Assembly: GCA_015069485.1 (NCBI GenBank)
Contig: SVIM01000008.1
Location: 1-57,040 of the forward strand
Length of the DNA: 57,040 nt
DNA from: Clostridiales bacterium
GTDB taxonomy: Bacteria; Bacillota; Clostridia; Christensenellales; Borkfalkiaceae
Reading direction: 5' to 3'
Shown: positions 1-7,475 of the stretch, in pieces
How positions within the stretch are numbered: the stretch's first letter is position 1
Layout of the letters: every line of letters starts with the position of its first letter
Translations under genes and position numbers: made by a program
Notes under the pieces: generated by a model
What the model saw: the letters and a program-made list of their open reading frames with translations, nothing else
Databases searched by the model: none
What the model was told of the DNA's origin: nothing

Positions 1-370
1 GCATATATCTTTGGGTGAATTCGTTTAAAGTCCCAACGGGAGTACCATTTAATTGCGCCAAGTCAAAGTCGTATTCAACCGCGCCCTCAATGCAATAAAT
101 TTTACCTACTGCAAGGCCGTCGTTAAGTCCGCCTGCAACCCCCAGGTTAACAATGCAGTCTACATTTAAAAAGTCTATCGCGTATTGCGCGCCACAAGCG
201 GCGTTAACCTTTCCTACTCCGCAAACGACAACGCCAATTCTTTCACCAAAAAGAGTGCCCAAAACAACCTTTTTATTGCAGGAAAAATATTCCTTTTCTA
301 TTTCCATATTGCGCAAAACGGTTTGCGCTTCGCTTTCCATAGCAATTACAAAACATTTCATATTTTTCAT
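1..370 (-). CDS. mtnN: 5'-methylthioadenosine/S-adenosylhomocysteine nucleosidase, C-terminus outside window
   Basis: Only about the first 123 residues are present; the gene runs off the left edge. The frame starts at 370 (ATG AAA AAT ATG; 361 is the alternative start) and is open to base 1. The product begins with a hydrophobic strand followed by IAMESEA, where the Glu-rich loop matches the MTAN/PNP-UDP phosphorylase family, and later has VVCGVGKVNAACG and NLGVAGGL, the nucleoside-binding glycine-rich segments of the family. Known role of the family: it cleaves adenine from MTA and SAH, recycling by-products of SAM-dependent reactions. No strong ribosome site precedes either ATG. Another purine nucleosidase or phosphorylase of the same fold cannot be excluded without the C-terminal half. 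Confidence 0.75.
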   Translation of the reverse strand, partial: MKNMKCFVIAMESEAQTVLRNMEIEKEYFSCNKKVVLGTLFGERIGVVVCGVGKVNAACGAQYAIDFLNVDCIVNLGVAGGLNDGLAVGKIYCIEGAVEYDFDLAQLNGTPVGTLNEFTQRYM

Positions 371-407
371 TATACCAAAACCTAATTATTTTTGCAAATA
401 AATGTAA

Positions 408-436
408 TAATAAAAGGGCGAAAAATAATTCCGCCC
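408..436 (-). terminator. Intrinsic terminator downstream of fruK
   Basis: Read on the minus strand, a GGGCG/CGCCC stem (432-436 with 416-420) is followed by TTTTATTATT. It lies about 60 bases past the fruK stop. A second inverted repeat (467-476 with 484-493) sits between them but has no U-tract. Confidence 0.6.
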
Positions 437-498
437 ATCAAATTTATTTAAGTTTAGCGCCGTATTTTTAACGCTTAAAGGTAAAGCGTTAAATTATA

Positions 499-1410
499 TT
501 AATTCATAAAGCTTGCAACGTATTCAATTTGCGATCTGGTTGCAATACCTGCGGTAAAAGCACAAGCCGTGCCCGCCGCCGTAGCAAAGTTAAGGGCGGC
601 AAAATAGTTGTTAGATGCGATATATTCGTGGATGAATCCTGCAATCATGCTATCGCCTGCGCCAACTGAGTTTACAACCTGCCCCTTCATTGCCCTAATA
701 AATAGCGACTGCTCCGTTTCGGTAACCATAACTGCGCCTTGGCTTCCCATTGAAACTATAACGTTTCTTGCACCCATCTCCTGAAGCTTTCTTGCGCAAG
801 CAATAATTTGCTTTTTATCGGGCGTGGTAGAAAGATTAAAAATTTCGCATAGCTCGTAAACGTTGGGCTTAATTAAAAACGGCTTAAATTTTAAAGTGTT
901 TAAAAGCAAATTTCCACAAGCGTCAACGACTACTTTCACGCCCCTTTTGCCCTTAATGCTATTTAAAAAATCACTATAAGTATTTTCGCCTAAATTAGTG
1001 GGCACGCTACCTGAAACTACAACCCAGTCACCCGGCTTTAAAACCCTTTTAAGCTTAGCTGTAAGTTTATCTATATGTTGCGCTAAAACCTGTGCGCCGG
1101 TGCCGTTTACGTCCGTTTCGTTCGTAGATTTTATTTTTACGTTAATTCTGCTTTGGCCGTCAACCTCAATAAAATTACAGGTCAAACCGCTTTGCGCAAG
1201 CTTTTCCCTAATAACCTTACCCGTAAATCCGCCAACAAAGGCAAAGGCAGTAGTGAGCTCGTCAAGCTCCTTTAACGCAAGCGAAACGTTTATGCCCTTT
1301 CCGCCAACCTCTAATCTTTCGCTAATTGCGCGATTAACGGTACCGCTTTTTAAATTATTAACTTTTACGTAATAATCCAACGAAGGATTAAAAGTTATAG
1401 TGTAAATCAT
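499..1410 (-). CDS. fruK: 1-phosphofructokinase family sugar-phosphate kinase (PfkB/ribokinase fold)
   Basis: About 303 residues, normal for 1-phosphofructokinase or tagatose-6-phosphate kinase. The start MIYTITFNPSLDYYV is the usual beginning of FruK, so the ATG at 1410 is preferred over the one six bases upstream (1416). PfkB signature 1 is seen as EVGGKGINVS (substrate-binding GG, about residue 37). Signature 2 is NSVGAGDSMIAGF near residue 248, where the Asp of GAGD is the catalytic base. Known role: ATP-dependent phosphorylation of fructose-1-phosphate to fructose-1,6-bisphosphate. There is no adjacent PTS gene or DeoR regulator, so the substrate (fructose-1-P or tagatose-6-P) is unresolved. 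It lies just downstream of ssrA but beyond that gene's terminator, and no clear ribosome site is visible. Confidence 0.82.
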   Translation of the reverse strand: MIYTITFNPSLDYYVKVNNLKSGTVNRAISERLEVGGKGINVSLALKELDELTTAFAFVGGFTGKVIREKLAQSGLTCNFIEVDGQSRINVKIKSTNETDVNGTGAQVLAQHIDKLTAKLKRVLKPGDWVVVSGSVPTNLGENTYSDFLNSIKGKRGVKVVVDACGNLLLNTLKFKPFLIKPNVYELCEIFNLSTTPDKKQIIACARKLQEMGARNVIVSMGSQGAVMVTETEQSLFIRAMKGQVVNSVGAGDSMIAGFIHEYIASNNYFAALNFATAAGTACAFTAGIATRSQIEYVASFMN

Positions 1411-1435
1411 AATCAAAATAAAAATTTAAAGTTTA

Positions 1436-1462
1436 AGTAAAACGTCGCCGCAAGCGGCGACG
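1436..1462 (-). terminator. Intrinsic terminator of ssrA
   Basis: On the minus strand an 8-bp perfect stem CGTCGCCG/CGGCGACG with a four-base loop is followed by TTTTACTT. It begins three bases after the encoded CCA end of the tmRNA. Confidence 0.85.
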
Positions 1463-1464
1463 GG

Positions 1465-1853
1465 TGGTGGAGCGGCAGGGACTTGCACCCTGGTCTTACG
1501 AGCTTTTTTAAGGCTTTCTACATACTTATTCCGCCAATTAAGCTTACTGCACAAACGCCGACGAACGGGCTTTTATACAGGCATATCTTAAAATACTAAA
1601 ATTTAAGCAAGATAAAACTCAAACTAAAGTTGACCGTTTAAATAACGCCGAAATTTACCCAACGGTAAAGTAAACCCGACGGACCGCGAAAGTTACGCAG
1701 CGCAAGCAAGGCTAGCGCCTCTGTAGGAGGGCATAGCGATTACTTTAGAATCTTTGGATTCTGCATTTAAATTTAAGTTTCCGTTTTTACAAAGCCGAGC
1801 CTTTGGTATGCTTTTCCCTAAACGCCACCCGCAATCGAATCTAAAACCACCCC
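1465..1853 (-). ncRNA. ssrA: Transfer-messenger RNA (tmRNA)
   Basis: A 389-base one-piece tmRNA. The 5' end GGGGTGG (1853-1847) pairs over seven bases with CCGCTCC (1475-1469), followed by discriminator A and an encoded CCA ending at 1465. The 3' part holds a T-arm CAGGG-TGCAAGT-CCCTG, and the 5' part has the tmRNA-like AGATTCGA segment. Before the tag, CTTAAATTTAAAT resembles the Bacillus resume region. The inferred tag frame starts at GCA (1764) and ends at TAA (1693), giving 23 codons: AESKDSKVIA, then MPSYRGA, then SLACAA. The hydrophobic ACAA end fits a ClpXP-type degron. Role: rescue of stalled ribosomes. The tag is about twice the usual length. Single promoter and terminator flank the gene. 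Confidence 0.93.
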
Positions 1854-1898
1854 GTATCGCAAAGTGTTTTCTATCGCCAAGCTTTCGTTGGGAATATT

Positions 1899-1927
1899 AT
1901 TATATCTTTATTGTGGCTAAATATCAA
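1899..1927 (-). promoter_or_regulatory. Sigma-A promoter of ssrA
   Basis: TTGATA (1927-1922), 17-base spacer, TATAAT (1904-1899). The predicted start near 1892 leaves about 39 bases of 5' precursor to be removed (expected RNase P cleavage at 1853). Confidence 0.85.
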
Positions 1928-1990
1928 GTAAAAATAAAAGTAAATCGTTAACATTTTTGTAAAAGGTAATAATCTTTTGTAATCATACAC

Positions 1991-2019
1991 TTGAAAATAT
2001 TGTTAAAATTTGGTACAAT
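1991..2019 (+). promoter_or_regulatory. Sigma-A promoter for the LOG/tyrosine phosphatase operon
   Basis: TTGAAA (1991-1996), 17 bases, TACAAT (2014-2019). The leader to the ATG at 2123 is about 97 bases, AT-rich, with no clear structure. Confidence 0.7.
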
Positions 2020-2122
2020 AAATAAAAAGCGTTTACAAATTTTATACTATTTTAAAAAATATAACAATATTAAAATAATAATGAAATATACTATTAAGTA
2101 GTAACTGTATTTGGAGAAAATA

Positions 2123-2707
2123 ATGAAAATTTGTGTTTTTGGCGCTGCAAGCGCGCATATAAACGAAAAATTTATTAAAGCCGTAGAAGAGCTTGGCGAA
2201 AGCTTGGCAAAGCGTGGGCACTCGTTGGTGTTTGGCGCAGGCGCAACCGGTATGATGGGCGCGGCTGCCCGTGGCGTTAAAAGGGGAGGCGGATATATTC
2301 ACGGCGTAATCCCTAAATTTTTTAATGAGTTCGGTATTGAAATCGAATACCCCCATTGTGATAAGGTAACCTACACCGAAACTATGTCCGAGCGTAAAAG
2401 AATTATGGAAGACGACTGCGACGCCTTTATAATAACCCCCGGTGGCGTTGGCACTTTTGAAGAATTTTACGAGGTTTTAACCTTAAAACAGCTTGGCAGA
2501 CACAACAAGGCTATTGCAATTTTTAACCTTGATAATTACTTTGACGATTTAGAAAGCTTTATGCAAACCGCCGTGCAAAAAAAGTTTATAACTAAAAGCA
2601 CTACCGAGCTTTACGAGTATTTTAATACCGTAGCCGAAGTTTTAGACTATATCGAAAATTATTCACCTAACGGAAACGACTGGAAAAAATTTAAGCTTGG
2701 AGATTAA
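2123..2707 (+). CDS. LOG-family nucleoside-5'-monophosphate phosphoribohydrolase
   Basis: A 194-residue protein of the Rossmann-like LOG (lysine decarboxylase-like, TIGR00730) family. The signature PGGVGTFEE is present near residue 109, and an early GAGATGMMGAAARG loop marks the nucleotide phosphate site. Known activity of the family: hydrolysis of AMP and cytokinin-type nucleotides to base plus ribose-5-phosphate; older annotations as lysine decarboxylase are wrong. The ATG at 2123 has GGAG seven bases upstream; an in-frame TTG at 2111 overlaps that ribosome site and is rejected. The stop is one base before the start of the phosphatase, so the two are an operon. The physiological substrate in this organism is unknown. 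Confidence 0.85.
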   Translation: MKICVFGAASAHINEKFIKAVEELGESLAKRGHSLVFGAGATGMMGAAARGVKRGGGYIHGVIPKFFNEFGIEIEYPHCDKVTYTETMSERKRIMEDDCDAFIITPGGVGTFEEFYEVLTLKQLGRHNKAIAIFNLDNYFDDLESFMQTAVQKKFITKSTTELYEYFNTVAEVLDYIENYSPNGNDWKKFKLGD

Positions 2708-2708
2708 T

Positions 2709-3194
2709 ATGATAAATATTGCTTTCGTTTGCCTAGGCAATATATGCCGTTCACCAATGGCAGAGCTTATTTTTAAAAAAATGATAAGCGAAAAAAATTT
2801 GCAAAATTCCTTTCGTGTTTCTTCCTTTGCAACGAGCGACGAGGAGGAGGGAAACGGCATATATCCCCCTGCTCAAAGGTGCTTAAGGGAACACGGTATA
2901 GAAGGTGCGCATATAGCAAAGCAGCTTAGCAAAAAGGACGTTTTAAACAACGATTTCGTTTTGGTAATGGATTCGCAAAACCTATACGACGTTCTGCGTT
3001 TAACGGGTGGCGAGCACGGAGAAAAAATTTATAAATTAATGTCCTTTACGGGTAGCCCTCGCGACGTTGCCGACCCTTGGTTTACACGAAATTTCGAAAA
3101 AACCTACCAAGATATAGTGGAAGGGTGCGAAGCGTTTTTAAATTATATTTTATGCGAAAAGGCGGAACATATTAGCTACGATAAACGCCATTAA
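2709..3194 (+). CDS. Low-molecular-weight protein-tyrosine phosphatase
   Basis: 161 residues, the standard size for this family. The P-loop VCLGNICRSPMAE contains the C-x5-R-S active site (Cys8, Arg14), and the general acid lies in the DPW segment near residue 122. The family removes phosphate from protein tyrosine (or sometimes arginine, as in YwlE). The motif NICRS does not separate these, so substrate specificity is open. The ATG at 2709 has GGAG eight bases upstream, formed by the end of the LOG gene. The preceding gene ends two bases earlier and translation is probably coupled. A strong terminator follows at 3268, so this is the last gene of a two-gene unit. Confidence 0.9.
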   Translation: MINIAFVCLGNICRSPMAELIFKKMISEKNLQNSFRVSSFATSDEEEGNGIYPPAQRCLREHGIEGAHIAKQLSKKDVLNNDFVLVMDSQNLYDVLRLTGGEHGEKIYKLMSFTGSPRDVADPWFTRNFEKTYQDIVEGCEAFLNYILCEKAEHISYDKRH

Positions 3195-3267
3195 TTTTTA
3201 TTTAGTGCGCTAAAAACGGCAACTCTTTGCGTAAAGAAAATTACAAAAATTTTAAAAAATTTAATGT

Positions 3268-3310
3268 GGGGCGTAGGCTTTTATTTTAAAAGCCTACGCC
3301 CCGTTTTTAT
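3268..3310 (+). terminator. Intrinsic terminator of the LOG/phosphatase operon
   Basis: A long stem GGGGCGTAGGCTTTTA paired with its complement, then GTTTTTATTA. Confidence 0.92.
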
Positions 3311-3412
3311 TATTAATTAAGCCATATTACCGCGTCAATTTAAAAAAATTACAATTTAACCAAAAATTTTTCTAATGCATATCATAATAAAATGAAGCAT
3401 AAGGAGGAATTT

Positions 3413-4693
3413 ATGAATCCGTTTTTAGAAAAACCTACAAAAATTTTATCAAGCTTTAAAAATTGGCAAAAGCTTTACCCAAAGTCATACAACAAGTACG
3501 AGGTCGACCCTTACACGAAAACGAGAATTATACTTATGAACGGTACGGAATTTGAAGCAAACTGGTTTTCGCACAATTTTGCAAGGCATGTATCAAACAA
3601 CGATTTGCGCCGTGAGCTCGCTTTAACCAGAGCAGTCGAAAAGCAACAGCAAATAAAAATCTCCCTTTTAAAGCCGTGTAACGAAAGCGCGTTAGAGCAC
3701 ACTATTTCCTACGAGCAATTAGCCGTTGACTTAACTGCCGAGCTTGCTAAAAGAGAGAGCGACTGTTACGTTAAAAAGGCGCTCGATTTTGCTTTGTTAG
3801 AAGACTTTGATCACCTTTACAGGTACGCCAACCAGCTGGAAATGGAAAAGGGAATTTTAGCGGAACGCCTCGTTGGACGCTATACCGAAATTATGCCCGG
3901 GCGCCCTACGATAGCCCATCATAGGTTCCCCAAGGATAACCTTCGTCGCAGTATTAATTCAAAGGTTGCCGATAAGCAAACGGTTTTAAACACTATGATA
4001 ATAACCGCCGCCGAACAGCAAACAATGAATTATTATATGAATATAACGAACCTTGCAACCAACGATTTAGCCCGCAAGCTTTATATGGAAATCGCGCAGG
4101 TGGAGGAAGAGCACGTAACTCACTACGAGTCGCTGATGGATGCTGATTCAACTTGGCTTGAAATGCTTTTATGGCACGAATATTGCGAATGCTATTTATA
4201 CTGGTCTTGCTACGAAACGGAAACAAACTTATGCGTAAAAGCGCTTTGGGAAGAATTTTTAAATATGGAAATTGCTCACCTACATAAGGCCGTCGAGCTT
4301 TTAGAAAAATACGATTGTAAGGACTGGCAGGAGGTTATCCCCGACGGAGAATTCCCCGCGCCTATCTCCTTGCACGAAAATATTGAATACGTAAGGGGCG
4401 TTTTAGGCTCAACGGTGCAGTTCACCAGCGTATGCGAGGATTACGAAAAGGTCGATAATCTTTCTTACGACGCCGAATTTTTCAACTTCCAAAACATAGT
4501 TAACCCGTGCGTAGATATAGTGCCCTCTCATCAGGTTATCGATACTCACCAACGGCGCTTCGGCAAAGACTATCGCTTTGAAACCTCGCCAAATCCCATA
4601 AAGGAGCTTCGCTCTCGCACGCAAGATAACACCTGCGTAGGCAGAAAGCCCGCCGCTGCAAGGTCAACAAATTTTTACTGCAATAACGATTAA
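3413..4693 (+). CDS. Large ferritin-like protein with three four-helix-type metal modules
   Basis: A 426-residue soluble protein with no signal peptide. I do not recognise a named family. It is rich in helices carrying carboxylate-histidine pairs typical of ferritin-like dimetal sites: E95-H96/E101 with DFDH (131-134); E201 with EEEH (231-234); and H255-E256/E259 with EIAH (286-289). The second and third are classical ExxH; the first is DxxH. This suggests three repeats of half-ferritin helix pairs, compared with one in rubrerythrin. The C-terminal 110 residues have no helix-rich pattern. AAGGAGG stands seven bases before ATG 3413, so the upstream ATG at 3392 is rejected. It is monocistronic, with a terminator after it. 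A role in oxygen or peroxide reduction or iron handling is inference only. Confidence 0.65.
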   Translation: MNPFLEKPTKILSSFKNWQKLYPKSYNKYEVDPYTKTRIILMNGTEFEANWFSHNFARHVSNNDLRRELALTRAVEKQQQIKISLLKPCNESALEHTISYEQLAVDLTAELAKRESDCYVKKALDFALLEDFDHLYRYANQLEMEKGILAERLVGRYTEIMPGRPTIAHHRFPKDNLRRSINSKVADKQTVLNTMIITAAEQQTMNYYMNITNLATNDLARKLYMEIAQVEEEHVTHYESLMDADSTWLEMLLWHEYCECYLYWSCYETETNLCVKALWEEFLNMEIAHLHKAVELLEKYDCKDWQEVIPDGEFPAPISLHENIEYVRGVLGSTVQFTSVCEDYEKVDNLSYDAEFFNFQNIVNPCVDIVPSHQVIDTHQRRFGKDYRFETSPNPIKELRSRTQDNTCVGRKPAAARSTNFYCNND

Positions 4694-4735
4694 TTTGTCG
4701 AATATCGTTCAAAAATAGTAAAATAATAAAAAAAA

Positions 4736-4774
4736 TAGGGAGTAAGAGTTTTTGTCTTACTCTCTATTTTTATT
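4736..4774. terminator. Bidirectional terminator between convergent genes
   Basis: Stem GGGAGTAAGA/TCTTACTCTC (4738-4747, 4755-4764) with T-rich flanks on both strands. It overlaps the last codons of the minus-strand ECF gene. Confidence 0.8.
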
Positions 4775-5467
4775 AATTGATAATTTAAATAATTTACAAA
4801 GCGGTGGAAATAAAATTAAAACGCTTATAACGGAGCAAACCGTTTGCGGTAGCATTGCTAAAAACGAGGCGTAAAAATATGCAAGCGTCGCCTCCTTTGA
4901 ATAGCGTAAAAAGCAAGGTGTAATAAAATCGTCTAAAAGGGTAAAGCAAATTGTAAAAATTGCGGCAAAGGCGCAAACTACTACAAGCCTTTTATTTTTA
5001 ATAAAAATTAAAAGCAAAAAAATTACAAAAAACAATACTGCTAAAATCCACAAAAAAGCTTCAATAGTGGGCTTAAATATTTTAGAAATTTTAATAAGGT
5101 CAAACAGGATTAATAAAATGCATACTGCGCAAAAAACAAGCATAATAATGCCTAAAAACCAAAAGCCTTTAAAATCCTCGTCCTTAATTTTCCCTAAAGC
5201 GCCAAAGCAAAGCGCAAAAAGGGGGTAATAAATTAAATATAAAACTATTGCCGTGGGGCTAAATCCAAAAACAAAGCATCGCAAAAGGCTAAACGCTACT
5301 GCGCACAAAACACCGCACCTTGCGCCAAAGCAAAAACAAAAGCATAAAAACAGAACGGTAACTATTTCTATGCCCGAAATCGCTGCAAAAGCCACTTGTC
5401 CACCTATTAAAAGCGCGCAAAAAACGGCAATAAGCGCTATTTGCTTGGCAGATAAAAATTTATTCAT
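4757..5467 (-). CDS. ECF transporter S component, probably for cobalamin/corrinoid
   Basis: 236 residues, very hydrophobic. There are about six membrane segments, with a break around KIKDEDFKG and IKNKR. The N-terminal IALIAVFCALLIGGQVAF followed by GIEIVTVLF matches the start of many ECF S components. The ATG at 5467 shares one base with the upstream stop (TAATG), so it is co-translated with the DUF4430 lipoprotein. No EcfA/EcfT genes are nearby, so it would use a shared energizing module encoded elsewhere (group II arrangement). The cobalamin riboswitch upstream is the reason to propose a corrinoid substrate; established precedent is the S component CbrT. It is not a BtuC-type permease. Substrate assignment is inference from regulation. 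Confidence 0.72.
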   Translation of the reverse strand: MNKFLSAKQIALIAVFCALLIGGQVAFAAISGIEIVTVLFLCFCFCFGARCGVLCAVAFSLLRCFVFGFSPTAIVLYLIYYPLFALCFGALGKIKDEDFKGFWFLGIIMLVFCAVCILLILFDLIKISKIFKPTIEAFLWILAVLFFVIFLLLIFIKNKRLVVVCAFAAIFTICFTLLDDFITPCFLRYSKEATLAYFYASFLAMLPQTVCSVISVLILFPPLCKLFKLSINKNRE

Positions 5468-5955
5468 TAGTAATTCCACTCGCTATAAACTAAAGCGTAG
5501 GTATAGCCCTCTATACAAGGCATGCCCGAAACCCCGTAAATTGCGCTATAAAGCGTCGTGTTATCATCTACGAGGTAAGTGCCGAATTCTTGTGAAGAAT
5601 AAATTATTCCGTCAAGCTCAACAAGGTCGGTATAAACCGCCCACGAAAAACCGTGCGTTCCGCCTTGATCGGTAAAATTTTCCTTTCCGTTAACCGATTC
5701 AATATAAAACCCGTATTGCGAGGTTACGCCTTCAAAATCAATTTCCCCCGTTTCCTTTAAGGCGTTTAAATAATCCTCCATCGTAGTATTTTCGTCAATA
5801 GGCATAATAGTCGGGCTTGCAGTAAAAACAACGCTTTCCACTTCGCCGTCCGCGCCGTTTATAAAGGTTAATTTATCCTTCGTGCAAGCGGTAATCGCCG
5901 AACAAAAATAAATTGATAATAATATAGATGCAATCGCAAAAATTTTCCTACTCAT
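5467..5955 (-). CDS. DUF4430 (transcobalamin-like C-terminal) lipoprotein, putative corrinoid capture protein
   Basis: 162 residues. A signal peptide begins MSRKIFAIASILLS and ends with an AITAC lipobox-like site (Cys about 24), so the protein is predicted to be anchored on the outer face of the membrane. The remaining domain has the DUF4430 pattern: TTMEDYLNAL near the start, then FYIESVNG and HGFSWAVY with aromatic residues. Published DUF4430 domains resemble the beta domain of intrinsic factor and transcobalamin. GGAGAG lies eight bases before ATG 5955; longer upstream extensions run into the riboswitch terminator and are rejected. It is the first gene after the cobalamin riboswitch and is coupled to the ECF S component. 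Capture of B12 or relatives and hand-over to the S component is inference. Confidence 0.75.
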   Translation of the reverse strand: MSRKIFAIASILLSIYFCSAITACTKDKLTFINGADGEVESVVFTASPTIMPIDENTTMEDYLNALKETGEIDFEGVTSQYGFYIESVNGKENFTDQGGTHGFSWAVYTDLVELDGIIYSSQEFGTYLVDDNTTLYSAIYGVSGMPCIEGYTYALVYSEWNY

Positions 5956-5970
5956 AAATTCTCTCCAAAA

Positions 5971-6002
5971 TAAAAAAATTACGCTTTTAAAAAACAGCGT
6001 AA
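5971..6002 (-). terminator. Riboswitch-controlled intrinsic terminator
   Basis: Minus-strand stem TTACGCT/AGCGTAA (6002-5996 and 5985-5979) followed by TTTTTTTATTTT, ending directly before the ribosome site of the DUF4430 gene. Its position after the aptamer indicates ligand-induced premature termination. Confidence 0.75.
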
Positions 6003-6073
6003 CAAAATTAGGTTCAAAAATAATTTTGAACCGTCGTTTGTTTTCGCGTCCTCTCAAAAACAAAGTCGTAAAT

Positions 6074-6235
6074 AATTTGGCAGGTCTTCCGGCTTAAAAT
6101 AACGGCAAGAAATTGCAAAACCTTCCCAACGAAGTCAGTGGTTGCAAAACCGTTAAAACGGCAGCGAGGGCTGCGGAGCTATTAGCTCAAACTTCCCTAT
6201 TAAACGCCCGTATTTTATCGGGGCGTACCAAAATA
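6074..6235 (-). promoter_or_regulatory. Cobalamin riboswitch
   Basis: Read on the minus strand, the conserved blocks occur in order: GGGAAGTTTGAGCTAATAGC, CCGCAGCCCTCGCTGCC, ACCACTG, GGGAAGG and AGCCGGAAGACCTGCC. The closing P1 helix can form from TTTGG (6233-6229) and CCAAA (near 6078-6074). This is the standard adenosylcobalamin aptamer pattern. An intrinsic terminator 70-100 bases later is the expression platform. It controls the DUF4430 lipoprotein and ECF S component. Confidence 0.93.
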
Positions 6236-6252
6236 TTTTATATTGTAAAAAT

Positions 6253-6281
6253 ATTATATAAAAAATAATTTACAAAGTCAA
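6253..6281 (-). promoter_or_regulatory. Sigma-A promoter for the cobalamin riboswitch operon
   Basis: TTGACT (6281-6276), 17 bases, TATAAT (6258-6253). Predicted transcription start near 6246, just before the aptamer. Confidence 0.85.
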
Positions 6282-6423
6282 ATAAATAAAAGGCGTAATA
6301 TATCTGCTTTACGCAAATATAAGTTACAAATTTAAATAAAATTGCAAATGCGTTTTTTTCGTTGCTTTGCGCATTTATATTGCAAAAAATTTTATTGCAA
6401 GCGCATAATTTTTAGTAAAAGAA

Positions 6424-6452
6424 TTGAAAGTTAATCAAAAAAGTGGTATAAT
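6424..6452 (+). promoter_or_regulatory. Sigma-A promoter for the alr operon
   Basis: TTGAAA (6424-6429), 17 bases, TATAAT (6447-6452). The leader to the ATG at 6501 is about 42 bases and holds no purine-rich ribosome site. Confidence 0.8.
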
Positions 6453-6500
6453 ATTTTTTAACATAAAATCAATTTTTTTTGTCGGCGCATAAAATATCGT

Positions 6501-7475
6501 ATGCAAAAAACGATATCTGTAGTTAATTTAACGGCAATAAGGCGCAACGCGCAAAAAATAAAAAGCACTGTTGGTAGGGCAAAGGTATTTGCCGTCGTCA
6601 AGGCAAACGCCTACGGGCACGGGGCAGAGCAGGTTGCGCTTTGCTTGCAAAACGAGGTGTACGGCTTTTGTGTAGCAATCGTTGAAGAAGGCGTTAAATT
6701 AAGGATATGTGGGGTGCAAAATACAATTTTAGTGCTTTGTCCACCCCTTTGTAAGTACGATTGCGCCCGTGCAAAATTTTATAATTTAACGGTAACGGTA
6801 AATAGCGTTGCAACGGCAAAGCTTATAAACGGCTTGCCTTGCCACTTAAAAATTAATACGGGGATGAATAGAATAGGCTGCAATTTAAGCGAGCTTGAAA
6901 AAATTCTTTCTGTGTTAAATAAAAATCAAATTAAGGGCGTGTATTCGCACCTTTATTGCGCCGAAGACGAAAATGCTTGTAACGAGCAGTTAAAAATTTT
7001 TAACGAGGCGGAAAAGGCAGTTAAGTTCATTAACAAAAACGCCTTGGCGCACATTGCTGCAAGCGGTGGTATTTTAAGGGGCGAAAAATTTTTTAAAGAT
7101 TGCGTTCGTTGCGGCATACTCCTATACGGATACCCGCCAAACGGTTTTAAAATTAAGGGTTTTACGCCTGCCTTAAAGGTTTTTGCTAGGAGAGTGCAAG
7201 CTACTAATTTTATCGGTAGCGGTGTAGGTTATGCAAAGGCGAACAAAAATTACACTATGCTTTCAACCTACCGTTTAGGGTATGCAGACGGCTTTTTTCG
7301 CACCGTACCGCTTGGCGAAAATAATCTATGTATGGACGCGTTCATATCGCAAACCAACAAAAGCCTTTTGCCCGTTTTAAATGATGCCGAAAAATACGCA
7401 ACAACTGCAAACACCATCAGCTACGAGATTTTATGTAAAGCAACTCAACGCTCGGAAATTATATATGAAAAATAG
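6501..7475 (+). CDS. alr: Alanine racemase
   Basis: 324 residues, shorter than the usual 360-390. The PLP lysine is K34 in VVKANAYGHG. The conserved LGYADG motif and a GVGYAK segment carrying the second catalytic Tyr are present, and LCMDAF corresponds to the C-terminal CMD box. The enzyme interconverts L- and D-alanine for peptidoglycan and, in spore formers, spore germination control. The shortening is mostly in the C-terminal beta domain and between strands, with no catalytic loss visible. No ribosome site precedes the start. It overlaps the next gene by 11 bases and heads a run of six genes (to 10944) with no internal terminator. Confidence 0.88.
   Translation: MQKTISVVNLTAIRRNAQKIKSTVGRAKVFAVVKANAYGHGAEQVALCLQNEVYGFCVAIVEEGVKLRICGVQNTILVLCPPLCKYDCARAKFYNLTVTVNSVATAKLINGLPCHLKINTGMNRIGCNLSELEKILSVLNKNQIKGVYSHLYCAEDENACNEQLKIFNEAEKAVKFINKNALAHIAASGGILRGEKFFKDCVRCGILLYGYPPNGFKIKGFTPALKVFARRVQATNFIGSGVGYAKANKNYTMLSTYRLGYADGFFRTVPLGENNLCMDAFISQTNKSLLPVLNDAEKYATTANTISYEILCKATQRSEIIYEK

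Noticed and set aside
1465-1500. A tRNA-like T-arm with encoded CCA on the minus strand, first read as a tRNA.
   Set aside because: No anticodon arm at tRNA distance; the matching 5' acceptor strand is 380 bases upstream, with a tag frame between, so it is tmRNA.
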